Source of the DNA: Saccharothrix saharensis
Lineage (GTDB): Bacteria > Actinomycetota > Actinomycetes > Mycobacteriales > Pseudonocardiaceae
Length of the DNA: 64,000 nt
Assembly: GCF_006716745.1 (NCBI RefSeq)
Contig: NZ_VFPP01000001.1
Location: forward strand, 7,327,386 to 7,391,385
Reading direction: 5' to 3'
The notes beneath the pieces were generated by a model that ran no database searches, was not told the origin of the DNA, and saw only the letters and a program-made list of their open reading frames with translations. Position 1 is the first letter of the stretch; each line of letters begins with the position of its first letter. Positions 1-9,100 of the stretch are shown here, piece after piece. Position numbers and translations under genes: made by a program.

Positions 1-933
1 GACCGGTACGGGGACCGCGACGGCGACGGGTTCGTGGAGTACCGCCGCGCCACCGACCGCGGCCTGGCCAACCAGGGCTGGAAGGACAGCTTCGACGGCA
101 TCAACGACGCGTCCGGCCGGCAGGCCGTCCCGGCCATCGCCTTGTGCGAGGTCCAGGGCTACGTGTACGCGGCGCTGCTGGCCCGTGCGGACCTCGCGGA
201 GGGGTTCGGCGACGAGGCGGTGGCGGCGCGCCTGCGCGCCCGTGCCGGAGAGCTGCGGCAGCGGTTCGCCGAGGCGTTCTGGCTGCCGGACCGGGGCTGG
301 TACGCGGTGGCGCTCGACGGGCACAAGCAGCCGGTGGACGCGCTGACCAGCAACACCGCCCACTGCCTGTGGACCGGGATCGCCACCGACGAGCACGCGG
401 CCGCGCTGATCCGGCGGCTGGCCGAGCCGGACATGGACACCGGCTACGGCCTGCGCACGCTCGCGTCCTCGATGGGCGCGTACAACCCGATGAGCTACCA
501 CAACGGGTCGGTGTGGCCGCACGACACGGCCATCGCGGTGGCCGGGCTGCTGCGCTACGCCCACCTGCCCGGCGCGGTCGACCTGGCGCACCGCCTGGCG
601 GACGGCCTGCTCGACGCCGCCGCCGCGTTCGGCGGTCGCCTGCCCGAGCTGTACTGCGGCTTCGCCCGGGACGACTTCAGCCCGCCGGTGCCGTACCCGA
701 CGTCGTGCTCCCCGCAGGCGTGGGCCAGCGCCTCACCGCTGCTGCTGGTCCGCGCGTGCCTCGGGCTGGAGCCGCACGTGCCGCGCAGGACGCTGACCAC
801 CACACCGCACCTGCCGCCGCGCTGGGGCGAGCTCACCCTGTCCGACCTGCGGCTCGGCGACGAGACCGCGCACATCAGCGCCACCGGCGAGAAGGTCGCG
901 GTGTCCGGCCTGTCGGCCGGCTGGACCACCTGA
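1..933 (+). CDS. Amylo-alpha-1,6-glucosidase family protein, 3' part
   Basis: This is the C-terminal 310 residues of a glycogen-debranching-type (alpha/alpha)6 glucosidase; the frame is open at base 1, so the start lies outside the window. Visible family hallmarks are a GLANQGWKDSFDGI segment about 20 residues in, the YNPMSYHNGSVWPHDTA segment at about residues 160-176, and a final all-beta stretch. In this family these regions line the barrel active site, with acidic residues in the WKDS and WPHD motifs. The protein would trim alpha-1,6 or related glucosyl linkages in the cytoplasm, probably during glycogen or trehalose turnover. The exact substrate cannot be read from the sequence. The next gene is a small unrelated acidic protein on the same strand. 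Confidence 0.85.
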   Translation, partial: DRYGDRDGDGFVEYRRATDRGLANQGWKDSFDGINDASGRQAVPAIALCEVQGYVYAALLARADLAEGFGDEAVAARLRARAGELRQRFAEAFWLPDRGWYAVALDGHKQPVDALTSNTAHCLWTGIATDEHAAALIRRLAEPDMDTGYGLRTLASSMGAYNPMSYHNGSVWPHDTAIAVAGLLRYAHLPGAVDLAHRLADGLLDAAAAFGGRLPELYCGFARDDFSPPVPYPTSCSPQAWASASPLLLVRACLGLEPHVPRRTLTTTPHLPPRWGELTLSDLRLGDETAHISATGEKVAVSGLSAGWTT

Positions 934-1041
934 CGGGGCGATCGGGTGGCCATCGGGGGTTTGAGCCCCCGGTGGTGCGTGAATCCACTTCCGAACGTCG
1001 TGTCCGTCGCCCTGTCCGCGCCGTTGTGGAGGATCACCCTG

Positions 1042-1254
1042 ATGAGCCTGGAGAAGCCGTGGAACGACGTGGCCGACCAGCAGGCGCCCGTCGAGCCCGA
1101 GTCCGACGCGGGGATCGTGGACGAGGAGGCCGCCGTGGGCCGGGCCCGACCGGCCCCGGTGCCGCCGGAGGTGCCCGAGGCCGACCCGGCGGACGTCGCC
1201 GACCAGAACCGCGTCGTGCCGCTGCCCGACGACGGCCCGGACGACACCTACTAG
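1042..1254 (+). CDS. Small acidic hypothetical protein
   Basis: This 70-residue protein is very acidic and proline-rich, with no membrane segment or recognisable domain. The ATG is preceded by GGAGG about 9 bases upstream, which decides the start. It lies about 100 bp after the glucosidase and ends two bases before the convergent hydrolase stop codon. Similar small acidic proteins are frequent in actinomycetes without known function. I do not recognise a family. Expression is likely, given the good ribosome binding site and the coding-like composition. Confidence 0.6.
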   Translation: MSLEKPWNDVADQQAPVEPESDAGIVDEEAAVGRARPAPVPPEVPEADPADVADQNRVVPLPDDGPDDTY

Positions 1255-1255
1255 G

Positions 1256-2059
1256 TCACGGCGCCAGGTCGGTGATCGCGTCGACCAGCCGCGTGCCGTC
1301 CAGCAGCACGGGGTCGTTGTGGTCGGCCCCCGCCACCACCACGGTGGACGCGCCCGCCGCGGCGGCCACCGCGCGGCTCTGCCCGGGCGGCACGATCGAG
1401 TCCGCCGAGCCGTAGACGACGGTGACGGGCGCCGCCACCCGCGCCACGTGCCGCTCGGTGGCGAACTCGTCCAGCAGCAGCCACCGCACCGGCAGGAACG
1501 GGTAGTGGCGGGCACCGACCGAGGCGAGGTCGGTGAACGGCGACCGCAGCACCAGCCCGGCGGGCGGGTGCTCGACGGCGAGTTCCGCCGCCACCGCCGC
1601 GCCCAGGCTCTCGCCGAAGTAGAGCAGCCGCTCCGGCCGCACCCCGGCGTCGCCGACCAGGAACTCCCGGGCCGCGCGCACGTCCAGCGCCAGCCCGGCC
1701 TCGGTCGGGGCGCCGGGGTTGCCGCCGTAGCCCCGGTAGTCGACCAGCAGCACCGACAGCCCGCGCGCGGTGAGCGCACGGGCCAGCGGCACGCGCATCC
1801 GGCGGTTCCCGGCGTTGCCGGGCGCGACCAGCACGGTCGCCCGCGTCGAGTCCACCGGGAAGTACCAGGCCGCCAACCGCAGCCCGTCCCCGGTGGTCAG
1901 CGTGACGTCACGGCCGCCGGGCAGCACGTCACCCGCGGGCGGCAACGGACCGCCGGTCGGCAGGAACACCAGTTTCCGCTGGAACGCGAACGCGCCGCCG
2001 AACACCACGGCCACCATGATGACGACGGCCACCACCACCCGCTTGCGCACCCCGTTCAC
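1256..2059 (-). CDS. Membrane-anchored alpha/beta hydrolase
   Basis: A 267-residue protein with an N-terminal hydrophobic segment (about residues 6-26) followed by an alpha/beta-hydrolase domain facing outward. Visible features are a nucleophile elbow GESLG in ...LLYFGESLGAAVA, a DYRGYG oxyanion-side motif, an acidic residue in YGSADSIVPP and a late His in GADHNDP. This matches the YqkD/Bem46-like serine hydrolase group; the substrate is unknown. The GTG start overlaps the stop of the upstream lipoprotein gene (GTGA), so the two are translationally coupled with the sensor kinase in front. That suggests an envelope function under the same control. Confidence 0.8.
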   Translation of the reverse strand: MNGVRKRVVVAVVIMVAVVFGGAFAFQRKLVFLPTGGPLPPAGDVLPGGRDVTLTTGDGLRLAAWYFPVDSTRATVLVAPGNAGNRRMRVPLARALTARGLSVLLVDYRGYGGNPGAPTEAGLALDVRAAREFLVGDAGVRPERLLYFGESLGAAVAAELAVEHPPAGLVLRSPFTDLASVGARHYPFLPVRWLLLDEFATERHVARVAAPVTVVYGSADSIVPPGQSRAVAAAAGASTVVVAGADHNDPVLLDGTRLVDAITDLAP

Positions 2060-2247
2060 CCCGAGGTGGTGCTCGGGGTCGTCGTCGGCGCGGACGACGA
2101 GGTGGTCGGGTCCGGGCGCTGCGTCAGCGTGGGCGTGGGCACCGGGTTCGCGGTGGACGTGACCAGCGGCTGCGGTTCGTCCTGCGTGGTCACGCCGCAC
2201 GCGCCGATCAGCGCGCACAGGGCGAGCAGCACCACCGCGACCTTCAT
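2056..2247 (-). CDS. Small lipoprotein
   Basis: This 63-residue protein is a signal peptide ending in the lipobox LIGAC (Cys17), followed by a low-complexity Thr/Ser/Pro tail. It should be lipidated at the outer face of the membrane. It overlaps both neighbours by four bases: the kinase stop with its ATG (ATGA), and its own stop with the hydrolase GTG. This tight coupling implies a fixed stoichiometry with the kinase. In other actinomycete systems, such as MtrAB-LpqB, a lipoprotein next to a histidine kinase modulates the kinase. A similar sensor-accessory role here is inference only. Confidence 0.75.
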   Translation of the reverse strand: MKVAVVLLALCALIGACGVTTQDEPQPLVTSTANPVPTPTLTQRPDPTTSSSAPTTTPSTTSG

Positions 2248-3605
2248 CGTTCCGCCTCCGGCAGCTCGACCACGAACCGCGCGCCGCCACCGGGCCGGTC
2301 CTCCACCCGCACCGTGCCGCCGTGCCGCTGGACGTGCTGCGCGACCAGCGCCAACCCGAGCCCGCTGCCGGTGTCCGCGCCGCGCCGCCCCGCCCGCGCG
2401 CCCCGGTCGAACCGGTCGAAGATCCGGTCGCGCAGCTCCGGCGGCACGCCCGGTCCGGCGTCGTCCACCTCGACCCGCGCCTTCCCCCCGTGCGAGCGCA
2501 CCCCCACGCGCACCACGCCGCCCGCGTGCCGTTCGGCGTTGTCCAGCAGGTTGTCGACGGCCCGGTCCAGCCGGCGGCGGTCGCCGAACACCTGCGGCGG
2601 CGGCGAGCCGGCGTCCAGCGGCACCGGGCCGCCCGGCCGGGCCGCGACCACGTTGGCCACCAGGGAGGCCAGGTCGATCGTCTCCAGCGTGGGGTCCTCG
2701 GCCTGCTGGTCGGCCCGGGAGATCTCCAGCAGGTCCACCACCATCCGCGCGAACCGGTCCACTTCGGACGTCAGCAGGTCCAGCGCCTTGCCCGCCGTGC
2801 CGGGCACCTGCACCCGGCGTCGGCGCAGCACCTCGGCGGCGTTGACCATGGTCGTCAACGGCGACCGCAGCTCGTGGCTGACGTCGCCCGCGAACCGGGC
2901 GTCCCGCCGCACCCGCTGCTCCAGCGCCTCGGCGGTGGCGTTGAACGTGGTCGCCAGCGAGGTCAGGTCCGGGTCGGTCTGGGTGGGCAGCCGGGCCCGG
3001 AGGTCGCCGCCCGCGATCCGGGACGCGGCCTCGGTCAGCTCGGTCAGCGGTCGCAGCGCCCGCCGCCCGGCCCACGACCCCAGCGCCACCCCCAGCAGCC
3101 CGCTGACCACCGTGACGGCGACCAGCAGGGCGCTGAGGAACCGGAACGTGCGGTCCAGCTGCACGAGCGGCGCGAGCTCCACGTAAGCACCGTCGGTCGA
3201 CTCGATGGGCAGCGTCACGGCCAGCACCGGGATGCCGTCGACCAGGAGCCGCTGGGCCGCGGGCGTGCCCCGCCGGCCCAGGTCGACCAGCCCGGGCGGC
3301 AGCAGCCGCGCGTCCACCTGCCTGCCGCTGGTCAGCACCTGCCCGTCGTGGAACAGCAGCACGGTCGAGTCCGGCCCGGTGGTCAGCCCGGTGAGCAGGC
3401 CGGTCAGCCCGTCGGAACCGCTGCTCAGGGCCGCGTCGACCAGCCGGACGTTGACCTCGGCCTGGCGCACCGCGCTCTGCTCGCGCTGGCGCAGCATGTA
3501 CCCGGAGGTGAGGTTCCAGATCGCCACGGCGACCGCGCTGGTCAGCAGCACCGAGCCGAGCCCCATGGCCAGCGCGACGCGCCACCGCAACGAGAACCTC
3601 GGCAT
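2244..3605 (-). CDS. HAMP-domain sensor histidine kinase
   Basis: A 453-residue transmembrane histidine kinase. TM1 spans about residues 10-30, an extracytoplasmic sensor region lies between 31 and 154, and TM2 spans about 155-177, followed by HAMP. The H-box DVSHELRSPL has the phosphoacceptor His244. The N box is DRAVDNLLDNAERHA and the glycine boxes are DAGPGVP and GSGLGL, so all catalytic elements are intact. No response regulator is encoded next to it: upstream is the divergent copper region and downstream are the coupled lipoprotein and hydrolase. It is therefore an orphan kinase, or its partner is elsewhere. ATG at 3605 is the first in-frame start before TM1. Confidence 0.9.
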   Translation of the reverse strand: MPRFSLRWRVALAMGLGSVLLTSAVAVAIWNLTSGYMLRQREQSAVRQAEVNVRLVDAALSSGSDGLTGLLTGLTTGPDSTVLLFHDGQVLTSGRQVDARLLPPGLVDLGRRGTPAAQRLLVDGIPVLAVTLPIESTDGAYVELAPLVQLDRTFRFLSALLVAVTVVSGLLGVALGSWAGRRALRPLTELTEAASRIAGGDLRARLPTQTDPDLTSLATTFNATAEALEQRVRRDARFAGDVSHELRSPLTTMVNAAEVLRRRRVQVPGTAGKALDLLTSEVDRFARMVVDLLEISRADQQAEDPTLETIDLASLVANVVAARPGGPVPLDAGSPPPQVFGDRRRLDRAVDNLLDNAERHAGGVVRVGVRSHGGKARVEVDDAGPGVPPELRDRIFDRFDRGARAGRRGADTGSGLGLALVAQHVQRHGGTVRVEDRPGGGARFVVELPEAER

Positions 3606-3824
3606 CGACCCACCCCACCACACCGCCGGGCCCGCCACCGGCCGGACACCGGGCCGCGGCCGATCGCAAGCTGATCGCAAGGTCGGGCGCGAGCGTTGTC
3701 GCACCTCACGGTACCCGCACCACCTCCGCGGGGTCGCGCCGTCCGGCCGTCGATACAGTACGGGGGTAGGGTGCCGAGATCGCGTGACGCCGGTCACCGG
3801 AGCCGACCCCCGAGTTGACTCGGG

Positions 3825-3839
3825 TACCCCCTGGGGGTA
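3825..3839. promoter_or_regulatory. CsoR operator (perfect palindrome)
   Basis: TACCCCCTGGGGGTA is a perfect 15-bp palindrome around a central base, 48 bp upstream of csoR. It matches the known G/C-flanked CsoR site style (ATACCCC...GGGGTAT). A further half-site, TACGGGGGTA, lies upstream at about 3759-3768. Cu(I) binding to CsoR should release the site and open the csoR-copZ-copA unit. Confidence 0.8.
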
Positions 3840-3887
3840 TGAATGGTCCTGACGGGGACGCACCGAGCGGCCGAAGGGAGTCCGGGC

Positions 3888-4169
3888 ATGCGGGGTTACA
3901 CCTCCGACAAGGACGCCGTGCTCAAGCGCCTGCGCCGGGTCGAGGGGCAGGTACGCGGGTTGCAGCGGATGGTGGAGGGCGACGAGTACTGCATCGACGT
4001 CCTGACCCAGATCGCGGCGGCGACCAAGGCCCTCCAGGCGGTCTCCCTCAACCTGCTCGACGAGCACCTGAAGCACTGCGTGGCCGACGCGCTCGCCGAG
4101 GGCGGCGAGGGCGCGGACGCCAAGGTCCGCGAGGCGAGCGAGGCCATCGCCCGCCTGGTGCGGTCCTGA
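3888..4169 (+). CDS. csoR: Copper-sensing repressor CsoR
   Basis: A 93-residue all-helical DUF156-family repressor. The Cu(I) ligands are all present: Cys35 (DEYCID), His60 and Cys64 (EHLKHC). The conserved RRVEGQVRG motif at residues 16-24 belongs to the DNA-facing helix. Binding of Cu(I) lowers operator affinity. The ATG follows GGGAG at good spacing. It is the first gene of the copper module and has the palindromic operator just upstream, so it is autoregulated. Confidence 0.95.
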   Translation: MRGYTSDKDAVLKRLRRVEGQVRGLQRMVEGDEYCIDVLTQIAAATKALQAVSLNLLDEHLKHCVADALAEGGEGADAKVREASEAIARLVRS

Positions 4170-4208
4170 CCTGTACCGACCGACACGATCGACAACCGGG
4201 AGCACACC

Positions 4209-4415
4209 ATGGCCGAGTCCACCTACACCGTCACCGGCATGACCTGCGGCCACTGCGTGGCGTCCGTGACCGAGGAGGTCACCAAGATCGACGGCGTGAC
4301 CGGCGTGGACGTCGACCTGCCGACCGGCGCGGTCAAGGTGACCAGCACCGCGCCGCTCGCCGAGGCGGACGTGCGCGCGGCCGTCGAAGAGGCGGGTTAC
4401 GCGCTCGCCGGCTGA
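4209..4415 (+). CDS. copZ: Copper chaperone CopZ (HMA domain)
   Basis: A 68-residue single heavy-metal-associated domain with the Cu(I)-binding motif GMTCGHC (Cys13, Cys16) in the expected beta1-alpha1 loop. It would buffer cytosolic Cu(I) and deliver it to the P-type ATPase CopA or to CsoR. It lies 39 bp after csoR in the same orientation and the size is normal for the family. Confidence 0.93.
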   Translation: MAESTYTVTGMTCGHCVASVTEEVTKIDGVTGVDVDLPTGAVKVTSTAPLAEADVRAAVEEAGYALAG

Positions 4416-4534
4416 CCCGCGTGACCGGTGGGTAACCGACGAGGGCGCCCACCACGACCCGATCGACCACGGCACAGCAGCCGACCGGAGCCCGCCACCG
4501 AGGGCGGGCTCCACCAGTCTCGAGGACTGACCGA

Positions 4535-5476
4535 ATGAACACAGCAGCGAAGCTCTCCGCCTACGGTGCGGTACTCGCCCTGGTCGCCGGTGGCGCCTGG
4601 GCGGCCGGTAGCGCTGTCGGTCCCTTCGCCGTCGAAGCCGCGCCGAGCGGCCACGACGGCACGTCCGGTGCCGAGGGCGCCGGCCACGGGGACGACCACG
4701 GCGGCACCGTCGCGGAGACCGCGCAGGACCAGCCCGCGGGGCTGGCGTCGTCCAGGGGCGGTTACACCCTCGCGCCCACCGACACGACGCTGACCACGGG
4801 AACCGACTCCTTCTCCTTCCGCGTCCTGGGGCCCGACGGCGCGGCGGTCACCGCCTTCGACGTCGAGCACGACCAGCGGATGCACCTCATCGCGGTCCGG
4901 CGCGACACCTCCGGCTTCCGGCACGTCCACCCCGAGATGGCACCGGACGGCACGTGGACCGTGCCGCTGGACGTCCCGGAGGCGGGCTCCTACCGCGTCT
5001 TCGCCGACTTCAAGCCGACCGGTGGCGAAGCGACCACGCTCGGTGTCGACGTGGACGCGGCGGGTGTCTACGAGCCCCGCGCCCACGAACCGTCCCGGGT
5101 GGCCGAAGTCGACGGCTACCGGGTCCGCCTGGACGGCGACCTCGTGCCGGGCGAGGCCTCGCCCGTGCGGCTGACCGTCACCAAGGACGGTGCGCCGGTC
5201 ACCGATCTGCAACCGTACCTGGCGGCGTACGGTCACCTGGTGGCGTTGCGCGAAGGCGACCTGGCCTACCTGCACGTGCACCCGGAGGGCGCGCCCGGCG
5301 ACGGGAAGACGCCCGCCGGCCCGGAGATCGCGTTCGTGGCCGAGGTGCCGTCCGCGGGCGGGTACCGGCTGTTCCTGGACTTCCGGCACGGCGGTGTCGT
5401 GCGCACGGCCGAGTTCACCGTGGACACCGCCCGCACGGACGCCCACGCCGAAGAGGAGGAGCACGGCCATGGCTGA
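4535..5476 (+). CDS. Membrane-anchored His-rich copper-module protein
   Basis: A 313-residue protein with an N-terminal signal or anchor (about residues 7-27), then a His/Asp/Glu-rich linker, and two beta-rich repeats each containing an HVHP motif (HVHPEM near residue 130, LHVHPEG near residue 248). It ends in a His/Glu-rich tail. Proteins of this type sit between copZ and copA in many actinomycetes, but the biochemical role is not established. The histidine clusters suggest periplasmic copper binding or hand-off to CopA, which is inference. Its last 8 bases overlap the copA start, so the two are translationally coupled. Confidence 0.75.
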   Translation: MNTAAKLSAYGAVLALVAGGAWAAGSAVGPFAVEAAPSGHDGTSGAEGAGHGDDHGGTVAETAQDQPAGLASSRGGYTLAPTDTTLTTGTDSFSFRVLGPDGAAVTAFDVEHDQRMHLIAVRRDTSGFRHVHPEMAPDGTWTVPLDVPEAGSYRVFADFKPTGGEATTLGVDVDAAGVYEPRAHEPSRVAEVDGYRVRLDGDLVPGEASPVRLTVTKDGAPVTDLQPYLAAYGHLVALREGDLAYLHVHPEGAPGDGKTPAGPEIAFVAEVPSAGGYRLFLDFRHGGVVRTAEFTVDTARTDAHAEEEEHGHG

Positions 5477-7754
5477 CGCGCGGATCGAACTGGCGATCAC
5501 CGGCATGACCTGCGCCTCGTGCGCGGCCCGCATCGAGCGCAAGCTGAACAAGCTCGACGGCGTGACCGCGACGGTGAACTACGCGACCGAGAAGGCGCGC
5601 GTCACGTTCCCGGCCGACGTCGACCCGCTGACCCTGGTCGCGCAGGTCGAGGCGGCCGGCTACCAGGCCGCGCTGCCCGTCGTGGAGACCGAGCGGGTCG
5701 AGGCGGTCGAGGAGGACCCGACGGCGGCGCTGCGGCAGCGGCTGGTCGTGTCCGCGGTGCTGGCGGTGCCGGTGGTCCTGCTGGCGATGGTGCCGGCGTT
5801 GCAGTTCACGTACTGGCAGTGGATCTCGCTGACGTTGGCGGCTCCGGTGCTGGTGTGGGGCGCGTGGCCGTTCCACCGGGCGGCGTGGGCGAACCTGCGC
5901 CACGGCGCGGCGACGATGGACACGTTGATCTCGATGGGCACGATCGCGGCGTTCGCGTGGTCGCTGTACGCGCTGCTGTTCGGCACGGCGGGCGTGGCGG
6001 GCATGACGCACCCGTTCGAGCTGACGGTGCAGCGCACCGACGGTGCGGGTTCGATCTACCTCGAGGTGGCCGCCGGCGTCACGGTGTTCATCCTGGCCGG
6101 GCGGTACTTCGAGGCGCGGTCCAAGTGGCGGGCGGGTGCGGCGCTGCGGGCGTTGCTGGAGATGGGCGCGAAGGACGTCGCCGTGCTGCGCGACGGCCGT
6201 GAAGTGCGCGTCCCGGTCGGCGAGCTGGCCGTCGGCGACCGGTTCGTGGTGCGACCGGGCGAGAAGATCGCCACCGACGGCGTGGTGGCCGAGGGCAGCT
6301 CGGCGGTCGACGCGAGCATGCTGACCGGCGAGTCGGTGCCGGTCGAGGTCGGTCCCGGTGACGCGGTGGTGGGTGCGACGGTCAACGCGGGCGGTCGGCT
6401 GGTGGTCCGCGCGACGCGGGTCGGCGGCGACACCCAGCTGGCGCAGATGGCCAGGCTCGTCGAGGACGCCCAGAACGGCAAGGCCGAGGCGCAGCGCCTG
6501 GCCGACCGGATCTCGGCGGTCTTCGTGCCGGTCGTGATCGCGTTGTCGGTGGGCACGCTGGCGTTCTGGCTGGGCGCGGGTGGCGGCGTGTCGGCGGCGT
6601 TCACGGCGGCGGTGGCGGTGCTGATCATCGCGTGCCCGTGCGCCCTGGGGCTGGCGACGCCGACGGCGTTGCTGGTCGGCACGGGGCGGGGCGCGCAGCT
6701 CGGCATCCTGATCAAGGGGCCGGAGGTGCTGGAGTCGACCCGGCGGGTGGACACGGTGGTGCTGGACAAGACCGGCACCGTCACCACCGGGCGGATGAGC
6801 CTGGTGTCCGTGCACGTCGCGTCCGGTGTGGACGAGGACGAGGTGCTGCGGTTGGCGGGCGCCCTGGAGCACGCGTCCGAGCACCCGGTCGCCCGGGCGA
6901 TCGCCGCGGGCGCGGCCGAGCGGGTCGGCGACCTGCCGGAGGTCGGGGGTTTCCAGAACCTCGAAGGGCTGGGCGTGCAGGGCGTGGTCGACGGGCACGC
7001 GCTGATCGTCGGCCGGGAGCGGCTGCTGGCCGAGTGGAGCGTGCACCTGGACGGCCCGCTGGTCGAGGCCAAGCGCGCCGCCGAGGAGAAGGGGCGCACG
7101 GCGGTCCTGGTCGCGTGGGACGGCGAGGCGCGGGCGGTGCTGGTCGTCGCGGACACCGTGAAGCCGACGTCGGTCGAGGCGGTGCGGCAGTTGCGCGCGC
7201 TCGGCCTGACGCCCGTGCTGCTGACCGGGGACAACGAGGCGGCGGCCCGCGCGGTGGCGGCGGAGGTCGGCATCACCGAGGTCATCGCCGAGGTGCTGCC
7301 GAAGGACAAGGTGGACGTCGTCGCCCGGTTGCAGGGCGAGGGCAAGGTCGTGGCGATGGTCGGTGACGGCGTGAACGACGCCGCCGCGCTCGCCAAGGCC
7401 GACCTGGGGCTGGCCATGGGCACCGGCACGGACGCGGCCATCGAGGCCGGTGACCTGACGCTCGTGCGGGGCGACCTGCGTGCGGCGGCGGACGCGATCC
7501 GGTTGTCGCGGCGCACGTTGGCCACGATCAAGGGCAACCTGTTCTGGGCGTTCGCGTACAACGTCGCGGCGCTGCCGCTGGCGGCGGCCGGGTTGCTCAA
7601 CCCGATGATCGCGGGTGCGGCGATGGCGCTCTCGTCGGTGTTCGTGGTGTCGAACAGCCTGCGGCTGCGGGGTTTCCGGAGCACGGCCACCGGGCGGCCG
7701 CACGCGGGCCGTTCCGCGGAGTCCGCTCAGGACAAGCTGCCCGCCCGCGTCTGA
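5469..7754 (+). CDS. copA: Copper-exporting P-type ATPase CopA
   Basis: A 761-residue P1B-type ATPase. In order: an N-terminal HMA domain with TCASC (Cys15, Cys18); paired membrane helices; the actuator TGES loop; the transmembrane metal motif CPC (Cys389 first); the phosphorylation motif DKTGT (Asp433); an HP motif (SEHPVA); and the [10 protein letters not shown] hinge. CPC with a single HMA is diagnostic for Cu(I) export. The ATG at 5469 is inside the 3' end of the preceding gene. A strong hairpin follows the stop. The full csoR-copZ-His-rich-copA set looks like one CsoR-controlled unit. Confidence 0.95.
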   Translation: MADARIELAITGMTCASCAARIERKLNKLDGVTATVNYATEKARVTFPADVDPLTLVAQVEAAGYQAALPVVETERVEAVEEDPTAALRQRLVVSAVLAVPVVLLAMVPALQFTYWQWISLTLAAPVLVWGAWPFHRAAWANLRHGAATMDTLISMGTIAAFAWSLYALLFGTAGVAGMTHPFELTVQRTDGAGSIYLEVAAGVTVFILAGRYFEARSKWRAGAALRALLEMGAKDVAVLRDGREVRVPVGELAVGDRFVVRPGEKIATDGVVAEGSSAVDASMLTGESVPVEVGPGDAVVGATVNAGGRLVVRATRVGGDTQLAQMARLVEDAQNGKAEAQRLADRISAVFVPVVIALSVGTLAFWLGAGGGVSAAFTAAVAVLIIACPCALGLATPTALLVGTGRGAQLGILIKGPEVLESTRRVDTVVLDKTGTVTTGRMSLVSVHVASGVDEDEVLRLAGALEHASEHPVARAIAAGAAERVGDLPEVGGFQNLEGLGVQGVVDGHALIVGRERLLAEWSVHLDGPLVEAKRAAEEKGRTAVLVAWDGEARAVLVVADTVKPTSVEAVRQLRALGLTPVLLTGDNEAAARAVAAEVGITEVIAEVLPKDKVDVVARLQGEGKVVAMVGDGVNDAAALAKADLGLAMGTGTDAAIEAGDLTLVRGDLRAAADAIRLSRRTLATIKGNLFWAFAYNVAALPLAAAGLLNPMIAGAAMALSSVFVVSNSLRLRGFRSTATGRPHAGRSAESAQDKLPARV

Positions 7755-7767
7755 CGATCCCGCTCGT

Positions 7768-7793
7768 GGCCCGGAGCCGATCGGTTCCGGGCC
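7768..7793 (+). terminator. Hairpin after copA
   Basis: A 26-bp near-perfect inverted repeat (GGCCCGGA ... TCCGGGCC, with CCGATCGG at the centre) starts 14 bp after the copA stop. It fits a G/C-rich, T-tract-poor actinomycete terminator. Confidence 0.6.
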
Positions 7794-7801
7794 GCGGCGC
7801 T

Positions 7802-7867
7802 GTCCTGAGCGTTGAATTCAGGGGTCCTGGGCGTTCGACTCTCGAGTCCTGGGCGTTCGACTCTCGG
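7802..7867. repeat. 22-bp tandem repeat, three units
   Basis: Three head-to-tail 22-bp units begin at 7802, 7824 and 7846. Units two and three (GTCCTGGGCGTTCGACTCTC core) differ only at the last base. Unit one has diverged in its second half. No reading frame of note is present. It lies between the copA terminator and the end of the convergent M15-like gene. Confidence 0.7.
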
Positions 7868-7968
7868 GTGCTGGGCAGCGGCGCGCGGTGGACGGGATAC
7901 CGGCTGAGGTGGGGCGGGGAACGGGGGACCGGCCGCGCGGGCCGGTCCCCCGTTCGCGTGCGACGGTG

Positions 7969-8514
7969 TCAGCAGCCGCCGCAGTTGTAGTAAGTGACGT
8001 CCCAGTGGTTGCTCTCCAGGTAGTAGACGTTCCCGGAACCGGACCGCCACTTGTTGCCGCCGATGGAGGTGAAGGTGCCGCGGATGTAGTTGCCCAGGCA
8101 CGTGGAGAGGCTGAAGTCGAGCTTGTAGCCGTTCCAGTGGCTGTAGGTGCCGCTGGCGTGGCCGACCTCGGTGCCGCCGGTGACGTTGAGCGCGCAGCCG
8201 GTGGCCCGCTTGAGGGTCTCGGCGCCCTGGACGGTGGTGAGGTTGATCTGCTCGAACGACGTGCAGGTGGAGGTGTAGCGGTCGCTGCACCCGCCGCTGG
8301 ACGACCACGTGATGCCCGCGGTGCGGAAGCGGGACGTGGCCTGGGAGTGGGTCAGCTTCGTGACCAGCGCGGTGACGGGGGTGTCGGCGGCGGGGGCGAA
8401 GACGGTGTCCTCGACGGGCTGGGCGGGTGCGGCGGAAGCCGCGGTCGCGCCGGTGATGGTGAGCAGTGCCGTGGCGGCGGCCACGACGGCGGCGCGGACT
8501 CGACCGGTACGCAT
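7969..8514 (-). CDS. Secreted M15-like (D-Ala-D-Ala peptidase-type) protein
   Basis: A 181-residue protein with a clear signal peptide (cleavage near ASAAPA, residue 29) and six cysteines in the mature part, likely paired. The segment GTYSHWNGYKLDFS places His126 and Asp133 in the spacing of the SxHxxGxAxD zinc motif of VanX/M15 peptidases. A later ESNHWDV (His170) could supply the third ligand. I therefore read it as a small extracellular zinc amidase or carboxypeptidase-like protein. Sequence divergence makes the activity uncertain, and it might instead be a non-enzymatic wall binder. It is monocistronic and convergent to copA. Confidence 0.55.
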   Translation of the reverse strand: MRTGRVRAAVVAAATALLTITGATAASAAPAQPVEDTVFAPAADTPVTALVTKLTHSQATSRFRTAGITWSSSGGCSDRYTSTCTSFEQINLTTVQGAETLKRATGCALNVTGGTEVGHASGTYSHWNGYKLDFSLSTCLGNYIRGTFTSIGGNKWRSGSGNVYYLESNHWDVTYYNCGGC

Positions 8515-9100
8515 GGGGGACTGTCCTTTCGACGGACACCCCTCGTCGCCCTGGGGACCGGGTCGGCGCAGGGGTGTTGCAGGGGTCGTCGGACAGCAGC
8601 CTAGGGGCCGGCGACTTACCGCACAGCAGCCAAGTGGGAGATTTTCCGACTAGGTAGATCATGGTATGCGCCCCCCGACACTGTCTGGATTGTCCGAATC
8701 ATTCCTTGCCGGATCCCGGCAAGGAAGCCGCCGCCGGGCGGCCGGGAAGCGACGTTGCCCGGGCAGGTCTTGGTGACCATTATTGGTGCAGGTCAGGAGG
8801 CGTACGACGGGGGTCGACGAGGGGCCTGGCCGGGGGGGTGCGGGGGAACGGGGGACAGGGGGAACAGGGGGGAAACGGGGAAGCGGTTCACGCCCGTCGG
8901 GGAGCGGGAACCGGTCGGCGCGCCGGCGCACGGGCAGCACTGCGGCCCGCGCTTCGGTGCGCCGACCTGTTTCGCCCCCCCGGCCGCTCCGGCGGCCCCG
9001 GTGCCGCCGAAATCGGCCGGCGCGATCCGGGCGTCCGCCCTACGGTGTCCGGCGACGGGTGTTCGGTCTGCGAGGAGGAGTGGGATGCGGCGACTCGACG
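8515..9100. other. Intergenic/leader region with hairpin and G-runs
   Basis: These 586 bp contain no convincing gene upstream of the ribosome-protection gene. They hold an 11-bp perfect stem with a 3-base loop (TTCCTTGCCGG / CCGGCAAGGAA, 8702-8726) and a run of six G-tracts of 4-7 G at 8832-8880 that could form a G-quadruplex. AGGAGGAG lies at 9073-9080. The region carries the divergent promoters of the M15-like and GTPase genes and may act as a regulatory leader for the latter. Confidence 0.5.

Noticed and set aside
5415-7703. Long minus-strand open frame across copA
   Set aside because: Same artefact: an Arg/His-rich translation with no domain, opposite a clear P-type ATPase.
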